17,883 bases of DNA from Dehalococcoidales bacterium (GTDB lineage Bacteria; Chloroflexota; Dehalococcoidia; Dehalococcoidales; JAQTRN01): contig JAQTRN010000004.1 in NCBI GenBank assembly GCA_028711795.1, positions 1 to 17,883 on the forward strand. Reading direction: 5' to 3'. Every line of letters begins with the position of its first letter. The first letter of the stretch is position 1. The translations under genes were made by a program, and so were the position numbers. This document shows positions 1-5,966 of this stretch, piece by piece. Under the pieces are notes generated by a model. The model did not search any database. It saw only the letters and a program-made list of their open reading frames with translations, and was not told the origin of the DNA.

Positions 1-335
1 GCTGCTGCCAGGGTCCCAAGGATATTCCCGATACGGTAGCCCAGGCTTCCGCAGCCGCGGCCAGGGCACTGGCCATGATTAGCCGGGGGCATATTGAAAT
101 TGAAGCGGCTACCTCAGTGGTTGATGAGGACCTTTGCTCCGGCTGTAAAGTTTGCACCTTCCTCTGCCCCTATAGTGCCATCTCCTTCGATGATGAGAAG
201 AAGGTCTCACGAATTAATGAAGCTCTGTGCAAGGGTTGTGGTGTCTGCGTGGCCGCCTGCCCCAGCGGCGCGATCACGGGTAAACACTTTACCAAGAGAC
301 AAATCATGGCTGAAATCGAGGGGGTACTAAGGTAG
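1..335 (+). CDS. hdrA: HdrA-like iron-sulfur subunit, C-terminal end (partial)
   Basis: The reading frame is open from base 3 and begins CCQGPKDIPDT, then an alanine-rich helix, so the gene starts left of the window. Two ferredoxin-type 4Fe-4S motifs follow, CSGCKVCTFLCP and CKGCGVCVAACP. This order (CCQGPKD segment, then paired clusters, then a short tail) matches the C-terminus of the HdrA family, the flavin-containing iron-sulfur subunit of heterodisulfide-reductase-type complexes that pass or bifurcate electrons in the cytoplasm. The FAD domain is not in the window, so the substrate and partners cannot be read. An ATG at 75 is internal and has no ribosome binding site, so it is not a real start. 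A strong terminator begins about 85 bases after the stop, so this is the last gene of its transcript. Confidence 0.85.
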   Translation, partial: CCQGPKDIPDTVAQASAAAARALAMISRGHIEIEAATSVVDEDLCSGCKVCTFLCPYSAISFDDEKKVSRINEALCKGCGVCVAACPSGAITGKHFTKRQIMAEIEGVLR

Positions 336-418
336 AAGGGTTTTGAACCGAAGATTGTCGCCCTTTTGTGCACTTGGTGTTCCCCGGCGAAATAGCTCGA
401 GTTAGCTTGGTAGATTCT

Positions 419-457
419 GGCATGGCGCAGTCAATATTGACTGCGCCATGCTTTTTT
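419..457 (+). terminator. Strong intrinsic terminator of the hdrA-like gene
   Basis: Positions 421-450 are a perfect 30-base palindrome (15 + 15), extended by a G-C pair at 420/451, and followed by a six-T run at 452-457. The AATATT centre would form the loop. The T run is on the plus strand, so it stops transcripts from the left. It overlaps the TAA stop codon (456-458) of the convergent amidohydrolase gene. Confidence 0.85.
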
Positions 458-1784
458 ATCCGGTGTATTCCTCTTCTTTGAGCAGGCTGGCCATCGTGTC
501 TAGATATTGTTTTCGCGTCAGGCGGGGCTGGCTTCGGGCCAGGACCTCCTTCGCTTTGGCCGCGCCATCAGCCAGAAGATCAATCACGGTCATGGCCATC
601 GCCTTGGCCGGATTGATAACCGCGACTTCGTAGTCCTGGATAAGGTGGTCAATACCGTGGCTGGTACCGGTAGCGCCGCCGGCATAAGGATGTATAGCGG
701 GTATGATGTAACTCAGGTCGCCCATATCGGTGGAGCCGGTGCCGTGTCCTTTTTGCGTGATTTCCCTCTCCCCGATAAGCTGGATTGCGTTGGCCCGGAA
801 CACTTCCTGGAGAGCGGGGTCATTTATTATCGGGAAATAGCCGGGGAGAGTGGTTATCCGTACTTTGCCGCCGACCGCCAGGGCGCCGGCACGGAGGGCA
901 CGGTCAACCTTTCGGGAGGCGTCCTGAATGGCTTCCATGGTCTTGCCGCGTACGTAGGTCTCCAAGCGGACATCCTCAGGGACGATATTGACCACCTCCC
1001 CACCCTTAGTGATGATGGGGTGGACCCGGATCGTATCATCATCGCGGAAAGTCTCCCGCTGGGCGTGGATAGCGTTGATGGCGATCATGGCAGCATTGAG
1101 GGCGTTTATCCCTTTGTGGGGTTCGCCACCGGCGTGGGCGCTGTGGCCCAGGAACTGCACTCGTTTGGCCACCATGCCGTTACTGGTACCGCCCAGGGCA
1201 ATCTGCCTGTCCCCGGGGACACTGGTGATATGGGTCATCATAGCCATATCAACATCATCGAACTCACCGAGCTTTACCAGTTCCGGTTTACCGCCGAGGA
1301 AAGAGAGTTTCCCCTGTTTACGTAAGTTCTCACGGAACTCAATCTCGATATACTCCTCGGCCGGGACAGCCATGAAAGCGATCTTACCGGCCAGGAATGG
1401 TAGTACTCCAGATTGGGTGAGGGCGATCGCGACGCCGATCAGCATACCAACCTGGGCGTGATGTCCACAGGCATGAGCAGCGCCGGTTTGGGGGTCAGCT
1501 TTAGGGTGCTGCGGGACAATCAGGGAGTCCAGTTCGCCCAGGACCGCCACTGTAGGACCGGGGCTACCACTGCTAACTACGCCCTTGACGCCGGTAATTG
1601 CCAGGCCGTCACGATAGGTTATTCCCAGTCCGGCGAAGTTCTGGGCTACCAGACGCGAAGTCTTGACCTCGCGGAAGCCGGTCTCGGGGTTGTCCAGTAT
1701 GGTCTGGGCGACTCCGGTTATTTTCTGGCTCTGGCGGTCGATCTCCTGGCAGGCGGTTGCTTTCAGCTCCTGAATCGATGGCAT
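456..1784 (-). CDS. M20-family amidohydrolase / metallopeptidase
   Basis: A 442-residue protein of the M20 (M20D-like) family, metal-dependent cytoplasmic hydrolases that cleave amide bonds in N-acyl amino acids and related compounds. Visible landmarks are GELDSL (residues 83-88, in the place of the usual R-A-D-M-D metal-binding segment), HACGHH (104-109, metal ligands Cys106 and His108), PAEEY (141-145, catalytic and metal glutamates), GHSAHAG (213-219, dimerisation-domain motif) and GTSHG (373-377, distal metal histidine). All the expected ligands are present and the length is normal. The ATG at 1784 follows AAAGGAGGG at six bases, a near-ideal ribosome binding site. The gene stands alone: convergent with the hdrA-like gene and separated from the lipoprotein gene by a terminator. 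The true substrate cannot be read; AbgB-like or aminoacylase-like roles are both possible. Confidence 0.9.
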   Translation of the reverse strand: MPSIQELKATACQEIDRQSQKITGVAQTILDNPETGFREVKTSRLVAQNFAGLGITYRDGLAITGVKGVVSSGSPGPTVAVLGELDSLIVPQHPKADPQTGAAHACGHHAQVGMLIGVAIALTQSGVLPFLAGKIAFMAVPAEEYIEIEFRENLRKQGKLSFLGGKPELVKLGEFDDVDMAMMTHITSVPGDRQIALGGTSNGMVAKRVQFLGHSAHAGGEPHKGINALNAAMIAINAIHAQRETFRDDDTIRVHPIITKGGEVVNIVPEDVRLETYVRGKTMEAIQDASRKVDRALRAGALAVGGKVRITTLPGYFPIINDPALQEVFRANAIQLIGEREITQKGHGTGSTDMGDLSYIIPAIHPYAGGATGTSHGIDHLIQDYEVAVINPAKAMAMTVIDLLADGAAKAKEVLARSQPRLTRKQYLDTMASLLKEEEYTG

Positions 1785-1817
1785 AATGGCCCTCCTTTAG
1801 AGAAACAAACTGGCCGT

Positions 1818-1846
1818 ATCATGCCATACTGGATTGGAATTGGCAA
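1818..1846 (-). promoter_or_regulatory. Candidate sigma-70 promoter for the amidohydrolase
   Basis: On the minus strand TTGCCA (1846-1841) and CATGAT (1823-1818) are separated by exactly 17 bases, about 34 bases upstream of the start codon. The -35 matches 5 of 6 and the -10 matches 4 of 6 consensus bases. It is the best candidate in the gap but not strong. Confidence 0.35.
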
Positions 1847-1865
1847 ACGCCGCACTTATAAAATG

Positions 1866-1898
1866 AGGAAGAGCCAGGGTATTGCCCTGGCTCTTCCT
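1866..1898 (-). terminator. Terminator of the DUF4382 lipoprotein gene
   Basis: A perfect 14-bp stem (1866-1879 with 1885-1898) and a 5-base loop are followed on the minus strand by CATTTTATAAG. It lies 18 bases after the stop codon that would end the lipoprotein gene if its frameshift were repaired (1917-1919), which supports that longer frame as the original gene end. Confidence 0.6.
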
Positions 1899-1916
1899 GT
1901 TCTCGATGACTAAGGT

Positions 1917-2036
1917 TTAAGCTTCGATATGAAGACTGAGTTCCTGAGTATCACTCTTCTGGGGGCTCGAAACGTCAGTGACTTTAATCGTCAAATCTAT
2001 TTCTTCGGAAGTAGTCGGTGTTCCCGAAATAAATAC
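1917..2036 (-). pseudogene. Out-of-frame end of the lipoprotein (frameshift remnant)
   Basis: Shifting the frame by one base near 2026-2035, at the minus-strand string GGTATTTATTTCGGG, restores a full third Ig-like repeat. The restored residues read ISGTPTTSEEIDLTIKVTD, then about 19 more ending in LHIEA and a TAA at 1917-1919. This matches the same part of repeat 1 (ISGTPTTPGDFTFTIQATD). From the start at 3402 the span is 1486 bases, three times 495 plus one, consistent with a single inserted base. It may be a recent mutation or a sequencing or assembly error. Confidence 0.8.
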
Positions 2037-3402
2037 CTGTATTGGCATCCAGAGTCAGGGTGGCCGGTAAGCTACCGGTCACAACGCTCCAGGTATATGG
2101 CTTGATGCCGCCGGTGGCTTCGATGGTAGCTGAATAGGCGACCCCCACCCGGCCATTAGCCAGGCTGGTGGTGGTGATCTTTAATGGAGCGGCGGGAGCA
2201 ATCTGGATACTGAAGTCCTGGCTATCGCTGTCAGGCGAGACGGCGCTGTCAGTAGCCTGGACAGTGGAGTTGGCGGTGCCCACTGCGGTCGGGATTCCAG
2301 AGATGACTCCAGTGGTTGCATTTAGAGCAGTCAGAGTCAGTCCGGCAGGTAAAGTGCCAGTGGTAACACTCCAGTTATAAGGGCTTGTACCGCCAATGGC
2401 CGCTACCTGAGCGGAGTAGGCCTCGCCGACCTTTCCGGCAGATAGACTGGTAGTAGTAATGATCAAATCCCCGGCGGCAGCGATGGTGATGGTGTAACTC
2501 CGGCTGGCAATTTTGGCTGGAACTGAGCTGTCCGTAGCCTGGATCGTGAAAGTGAAGTCTCCCGGCGTGGTTGGGGTCCCCGAAATAACACCGGTGGTTG
2601 CGTTAAGTGTCAAGTCCGCTTGTAGACTACCGGCGGTAATACTCCAACTGTAAGACTCCTTACCCCCAGTAGCTTCTAACGTAGTGGTGTAAGCAATGCC
2701 GACACCGCCATTGGGTAGACTGACGGTAGTGATCTGGAGAGCTTCTTTCGGGGCTTGTTGGGTAACAGTCAGTTTGACTACCGGCTTGACCATGATCTTA
2801 CCCTGGCCGGTGAAGTGTACCGACTTATCGGCATCGAAATCGACCAGAAGGATAGTAGTCCCATCTTCGGTGATATCAAAGGGGTGAATCAGCTTTAATT
2901 TGTCGCTGGGCAGGACCGCCGGGACCGTGGTCTCTTTGGTCACACCATTCTCCTGGTATTTATAGGTCACCGCAACCCCCTCTACGGTCAACCGTATCTG
3001 GGTATATTTGCCGGTGCCTATTTCAGCGGTGACCAGGAGTCCCTCGATATCTTCTTTCTTGAGCTTGACGAGGTCAAATTGCTTATTGGCATCCAGTGTT
3101 ATATTGACCCATTCCCCATTACCATCCCCATCCCCATCTTGCTCCTGCTCCTGTTCTTGCTGTTGTCCTCCTTGTTCCTGTTCTTGCTCTTGCTCGGCTA
3201 CGGCCTTGTGGACTTCAACTGCGGAAAACGTGATCATGACGCTGGTCACCTCTTCCCTCGGTGGAGCGTCCGTGACCCGTACCTCGATTCTCCCGGTACT
3301 GGCTGCTGGAGTCGCTAAGCCGGGAGACGCCGATGGCATGCATCCGGCCATTAGCATGGCCACCATGGCCAGAACTGTGACGAATATGAGTTTTGCTTTC
3401 AT
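1984..3402 (-). CDS. DUF4382 lipoprotein with Ig-like repeats, frameshifted near its end
   Basis: A secreted lipoprotein, 472 residues as it stands. The signal peptide ends in a lipobox with Cys21 (LMAGC). Residues about 36-213 form a DUF4382-type domain, interrupted at 70-97 by a Glu/Gln then Gly/Asp run. Three Ig-like (He_PIG-type) repeats follow, at about 222-308, 313-403 and from 407. Each contains an ITT-SL start, a GG-PY-WS segment and a TGVISGTPT-type turn. The third breaks after LDANTG because of one extra base, so the last 16 or so residues are out of frame (separate entry). The ATG at 3402 follows AGAAGGAGG at five bases. The gene has its own promoter resembling that of the sigma-factor operon, and its DUF4382 domain aligns with the outer domain of the anti-sigma-like protein. 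A cell-surface role is likely; the ligand is unknown. Confidence 0.85.
   Translation of the reverse strand: MKAKLIFVTVLAMVAMLMAGCMPSASPGLATPAASTGRIEVRVTDAPPREEVTSVMITFSAVEVHKAVAEQEQEQEQGGQQQEQEQEQDGDGDGNGEWVNITLDANKQFDLVKLKKEDIEGLLVTAEIGTGKYTQIRLTVEGVAVTYKYQENGVTKETTVPAVLPSDKLKLIHPFDITEDGTTILLVDFDADKSVHFTGQGKIMVKPVVKLTVTQQAPKEALQITTVSLPNGGVGIAYTTTLEATGGKESYSWSITAGSLQADLTLNATTGVISGTPTTPGDFTFTIQATDSSVPAKIASRSYTITIAAAGDLIITTTSLSAGKVGEAYSAQVAAIGGTSPYNWSVTTGTLPAGLTLTALNATTGVISGIPTAVGTANSTVQATDSAVSPDSDSQDFSIQIAPAAPLKITTTSLANGRVGVAYSATIEATGGIKPYTWSVVTGSLPATLTLDANTGIYFGNTDYFRRNRFDD
3112..3195 (-). repeat. Low-complexity Glu-Gln / Gly-Asp tract inside the lipoprotein
   Basis: Degenerate tandem triplets and hexamers (Gln and Glu codons CAG/CAA and GAG/GAA, then GAT-GGG type) encode residues 70-97. 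They sit as an acidic, flexible loop within the DUF4382 domain. Changes in unit number would keep the frame, so length variation between strains is plausible. Confidence 0.7.
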
Positions 3403-3453
3403 TCTTGCCTCCTTCTATTGGTTGTAGAAGCTGCTTATTTGCTATCTACTCTT

Positions 3454-3482
3454 TATAACGGAGAACAGCGTAAAGTGTCAGG
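3454..3482 (-). promoter_or_regulatory. ECF-type promoter upstream of the lipoprotein
   Basis: On the minus strand CCTGACAC (3482-3475), 11 bases, then CTCCGTTATA (3463-3454). The same two blocks with the same 11-base gap occur at 5271-5243, upstream of the sigma-factor operon. A CGTTA-type -10 and a block about 14-16 bases further upstream fit ECF sigma promoters in general form. The leader from the -10 to the ATG is about 50 bases. Assignment to the neighbouring sigma factor is inferred. Confidence 0.6.
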
Positions 3483-3512
3483 GGGAATTCTATCTGAGTT
3501 GCCGGTTCCAGG

Positions 3513-3530
3513 CAGGTACGGTAGTACCTG
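3513..3530 (-). terminator. Weak hairpin after the anti-sigma-like gene
   Basis: A 7-bp stem (3513-3519 with 3524-3530) with loop GGTA lies 24 bases after the anti-sigma stop and before the lipoprotein promoter. There is no clear T run on either strand, so termination here is uncertain. Confidence 0.25.
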
Positions 3531-3553
3531 GTGAGGGAAGTTTTCAGGGCGGC

Positions 3554-4426
3554 TTACGGATGTTTGCCTTTAGACTTCGCTTCCCTTGGCCGGTGGTCGG
3601 CGCCGCTCTCGTTGACCTGGGGTTTAAGGATGTATTTTTCGCTGCTCTGCGGGTTGCCGGTAGAGACTACCGTCAGGTCGTAGGTGAAGCTGGTGATGGT
3701 GTCGGTGGTGACCTGGAAAGGTTTGGCGATGTGTAATTTGTTGCCGGGTAGCTTTATGGCTACCATTTGCCCGGTTTCTTTCAGAATACCGCGGACATCG
3801 GTGACATAAATAAAGGTATTATCGTACTGACCTTCGGGAATATTCCCCCGCCATATCTCCTGTGTCTTCTCGCCCGGTAGCAGGGTCAGATCAACCTGGT
3901 CTATCTCTGGTTCAAACTCAACCCACTGGTCGTCGGAGCTACCGCTGGGCAAAAGGCCGATTTTTGAGATGGAAACGGCCACACTGGTGAAATCGCTGAT
4001 GGCGTTGACATCATCACTTATCAGGAAGACGAAGTTCCCTCTAGGGTCGGCCACTGGTCCTGGCCCTGTTGGCCCTACTGACGGCGCAAATTGCCGGAAG
4101 CCGAAATAACCCGCGACCACTACCAGTAGTATGATGGTGGCCGTGGCCAGTACCCGCGACCAGGTCATCATTCTCCAAAACGGGGAACGCCTTTCTGCTG
4201 GCATCTCCGATTTTTCACGGGCGATGTCAAAGCGTTGTCTGGCGGTCTGCTTAGCACTGGCCGTTGGTTTGAAGGCATAGGCCTTTTGCGTCTGCGTCAT
4301 CGTCTGGAGCAATGGTTCCAATTGCCGGGCATAATCCGGATAATCAGCCAGGCAAGCGTCGATACTCTCACCCCGGCTGATACGGTCGATGCACTCATCC
4401 AGTATTCGGTCAAAATTGTCTTTCAT
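3554..4426 (-). CDS. Membrane anti-sigma-like protein with outer DUF4382 domain
   Basis: A 290-residue single-pass membrane protein. Residues 1-88 are cytoplasmic and helical and resemble the regulator domain that follows ECF sigma factors in Chloroflexi (CIDRISRGES, YPDYARQLEPLL). Residues about 89-110 form the membrane helix after a basic stretch. Residues about 128-270 form a DUF4382-type outer domain that aligns with the domain in the lipoprotein downstream: both have TSV near the start, a WV segment, G-Y-T, LPG/LPSDKL, a PF segment and a final KP-V. The ATG at 4426 lies two bases after the sigma stop codon, so the two are probably translationally coupled. The role is inferred: holding the sigma factor at the membrane until the outer domain senses a signal. 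It has no classical zinc anti-sigma HxxxCxxC motif. Confidence 0.75.
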   Translation of the reverse strand: MKDNFDRILDECIDRISRGESIDACLADYPDYARQLEPLLQTMTQTQKAYAFKPTASAKQTARQRFDIAREKSEMPAERRSPFWRMMTWSRVLATATIILLVVVAGYFGFRQFAPSVGPTGPGPVADPRGNFVFLISDDVNAISDFTSVAVSISKIGLLPSGSSDDQWVEFEPEIDQVDLTLLPGEKTQEIWRGNIPEGQYDNTFIYVTDVRGILKETGQMVAIKLPGNKLHIAKPFQVTTDTITSFTYDLTVVSTGNPQSSEKYILKPQVNESGADHRPREAKSKGKHP

Positions 4427-4428
4427 AT

Positions 4429-4980
4429 TTATATGCCTGCCAGATAGTTGCCAGTTAACAGCTTCCGTAGCTTCTCTAATGCCGCTCGCTGCATTTCGCG
4501 TACGGCGCCATCGCTCTTGCCCAGGATGTTTCCTGCTTCTTTCGAGGTTAACCCTCCGAAGAAACGAAGCCCCAGTACCTCTCTCTGTTCCCGGGTCAGT
4601 TGCCCCATCACTTTAGCGACTTTTTCCAGTTCCATATTCCGCTCAGCAATCTCGACCGGGTCGTCACCGGTGCGTACTGACACCGTTTCCAGCGGCACGG
4701 TCGGCTGCTTTCCCTGCCTGCGGAAATGGTCAACAACCAAGTTGTGGGCGATCCGGAAGAGCCAGGCTTGCATCGGGATGCCTCGTTCTTCATATGATTT
4801 CAGGGATTCTAGAGCTTTCAAGAAGACCTCCCCGGCAATATCTTCAGCTTCGGTCTTATTACCCATGTGGACGTAAGCATAGTGTGCGATTTTGTCATAA
4901 TATTCTTCGTAGAGGCCGGCAAGCCGGGTCTCATTAGCGCTTCTTACCCCTGTCTTGCCTCTATCTGCTCTGGTGGTCAT
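4429..4980 (-). CDS. ECF-like RNA polymerase sigma factor
   Basis: A 183-residue protein with sigma region 2 at about 22-88 (LYEEYYDKIAHYAY, EAEDIAGEVFLKAL, WLFRIAHNLVVDHFRR) and region 4 at about 125-175 (LTREQREVLGLRFFGGLTSKEA, then a recognition helix ending in LRKLL). Regions 1 and 3 are missing, as in ECF-type factors. It directs RNA polymerase to a small set of promoters. The ATG at 4980 follows AAGGT at eight bases, a modest site. The gene lies 97 bases downstream of a 47-residue gene whose promoter motif also occurs upstream of the lipoprotein, suggesting that the factor controls its own operon and the lipoprotein. The next gene is the probable anti-sigma partner. Confidence 0.92.
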   Translation of the reverse strand: MTTRADRGKTGVRSANETRLAGLYEEYYDKIAHYAYVHMGNKTEAEDIAGEVFLKALESLKSYEERGIPMQAWLFRIAHNLVVDHFRRQGKQPTVPLETVSVRTGDDPVEIAERNMELEKVAKVMGQLTREQREVLGLRFFGGLTSKEAGNILGKSDGAVREMQRAALEKLRKLLTGNYLAGI

Positions 4981-5077
4981 GTCACGTTACCTTAGCATAA
5001 ACTCTACTCCTCAGTACACTACAGCCGCATAAGGATTCAACTTTCGCTATTGAATATATCACCGATGCACCAGTGGC

Positions 5078-5221
5078 TCACTTTCTAGGTATGCTTACTT
5101 TAGAGTCTATGTCCCCAGAGCGTTTCAGATAATCAAACTCTCTTTGTAGTTGCTGAATCTGGTTAAGCAGTACTCTCCGGCGTTGCTCGATGCTCTTTAT
5201 CAGCTTAGTGTCTCTACTCAC
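5078..5221 (-). CDS. Small charged protein, 47 residues, heading the sigma operon
   Basis: A GTG at 5221-5219 sits nine bases after AGGAGG and opens a 47-codon frame that ends with TGA at 5078-5080. The protein begins MSRDTKLIKSIEQRRRVL and continues through LLNQIQQLQREF, a probable single amphipathic or coiled-coil helix, then a charged tail ending PRK. It has no signal peptide, membrane helix or cysteine. The ECF-type promoter motif lies just upstream and the sigma gene follows after 97 bases, so it is probably the first gene of that operon. I recognise no family. It could be a real regulator acting on the sigma or anti-sigma protein, or a translated leader. Confidence 0.6.
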   Translation of the reverse strand: MSRDTKLIKSIEQRRRVLLNQIQQLQREFDYLKRSGDIDSKVSIPRK

Positions 5222-5242
5222 TGGATTTGTCCTCCTATTGTA

Positions 5243-5271
5243 TATAACGGAGGATGAGTAGATGTGTCAGG
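5243..5271 (-). promoter_or_regulatory. ECF-type promoter of the sigma-factor operon
   Basis: On the minus strand CCTGACAC (5271-5264), 11 bases, then CTCCGTTATA (5252-5243), identical in both blocks and gap to 3482-3454. The intervening 11 bases differ between the two sites, which points to a selected motif rather than a copied stretch. The start of the 47-residue gene is about 22 bases downstream. Confidence 0.6.
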
Positions 5272-5286
5272 TGCCGAAAACAAGAA

Positions 5287-5316
5287 AGGGGGGACACGGA
5301 ATCTCCATGCCCCCCT
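5287..5316 (-). terminator. Terminator of mscL
   Basis: A 7-bp stem of A plus six G (5287-5293) with six C plus T (5310-5316), with a 16-base loop. On the minus strand it is followed by the T-rich CTTGTTTTC. It lies about 25 bases after the mscL stop and just before the ECF-type promoter, separating the two transcription units. Confidence 0.5.
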
Positions 5317-5340
5317 GTTGACATAAGCTTATTAGGGTGA

Positions 5341-5793
5341 CTAAAGTTGTGAGGTGCAGTTAGGGCAGCGAGTGGCTTTTATCGGGATAGAGGTGGCGCA
5401 GTGGGGGCATTCCTTGGTTGTCGGCGCTGCTGGTGCCGCTACCTTCTTCGGGGTCTGCATCCGGGCTATCGGGCGGACGATAAAGAAAAATACTACCAGG
5501 GCGATAATGAGGAAGTTGATAATAGTATTAACGAAAGTCCCATAATTGATGGTGACGGCCCCGGCCGCTTTCGCCGCGGCTAGAGAAGCGTACGGTCCCG
5601 GAGTCGCGCCCTGTCTTAGCACGACCATCAGGTTAGAGAAGTCAATCTTGCCTAAGGCCAGCCCGATGGGCGGCATGATGACGTCATTAACCAGCGAGGA
5701 TACAATGGTACCGAAAGCGACGCCGACGATGATACCCACGGCCAGGTCCACCACATTGCCCTTCATGATGAATGCCTTGAAGTCCTTCAGCAT
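5341..5793 (-). CDS. mscL: Large-conductance mechanosensitive channel MscL with zinc-ribbon tail
   Basis: A 150-residue MscL, a pentameric inner-membrane pore that opens under high membrane tension and releases solutes during osmotic downshock. The N-terminus FKAFIMKGNVVDLAVGIIVG holds the amphipathic helix and the start of TM1 (about 16-40), with the family pattern F-x-x-F and GN-VDLAVG. TM2 covers about 85-106, followed by the RPIAR cytoplasmic linker. After a Pro/Ala linker comes a zinc ribbon, CPHC (129-132) and CPNC (143-146), which is absent from E. coli MscL. The ATG at 5793 follows AAGGAGGT at eight bases. The gene has its own promoter and terminator and is probably transcribed alone. 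Confidence 0.95.
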   Translation of the reverse strand: MLKDFKAFIMKGNVVDLAVGIIVGVAFGTIVSSLVNDVIMPPIGLALGKIDFSNLMVVLRQGATPGPYASLAAAKAAGAVTINYGTFVNTIINFLIIALVVFFFIVRPIARMQTPKKVAAPAAPTTKECPHCATSIPIKATRCPNCTSQL

Positions 5794-5826
5794 CTGGTAG
5801 TACCTCCTTCTGTTTTTATTTGCCTG

Positions 5827-5855
5827 AGTGTACTATACCATTCAGTGGCTGTCAA
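5827..5855 (-). promoter_or_regulatory. Sigma-70 promoter of mscL
   Basis: On the minus strand a perfect TTGACA (5855-5850), 17 bases, then TACACT (5832-5827). It lies about 34 bases upstream of the mscL start codon. Confidence 0.6.
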
Positions 5856-5896
5856 TCAATATTCCAGATGCGGAGGTGCTTCGGGTACTGATGCGG

Positions 5897-5902
5897 TATA
5901 AT
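5897..5902 (+). promoter_or_regulatory. Possible -10 element for rmuC
   Basis: A perfect TATAAT lies 65 bases upstream of the rmuC start codon. No convincing -35 hexamer is found 16-18 bases before it, so this is only a candidate. Confidence 0.3.
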
Positions 5903-5966
5903 GGCTTACCCTGATAAGCGGGATCTTCCCTGATTCCTGGTTATTGTCGAACTGAGGAGGTCGATT

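Noticed and set aside
507..1325. Long plus-strand open frame opposite the M20 amidohydrolase
   Set aside because: It has no ribosome site or recognisable domain and lies entirely antisense to a gene with full catalytic motifs; it is a shadow of that gene.
2041..3402. Repeats in this stretch as a CRISPR or mobile element
   Set aside because: They are degenerate coding repeats of Ig-like modules in one frame, with no constant repeat and spacer pattern.
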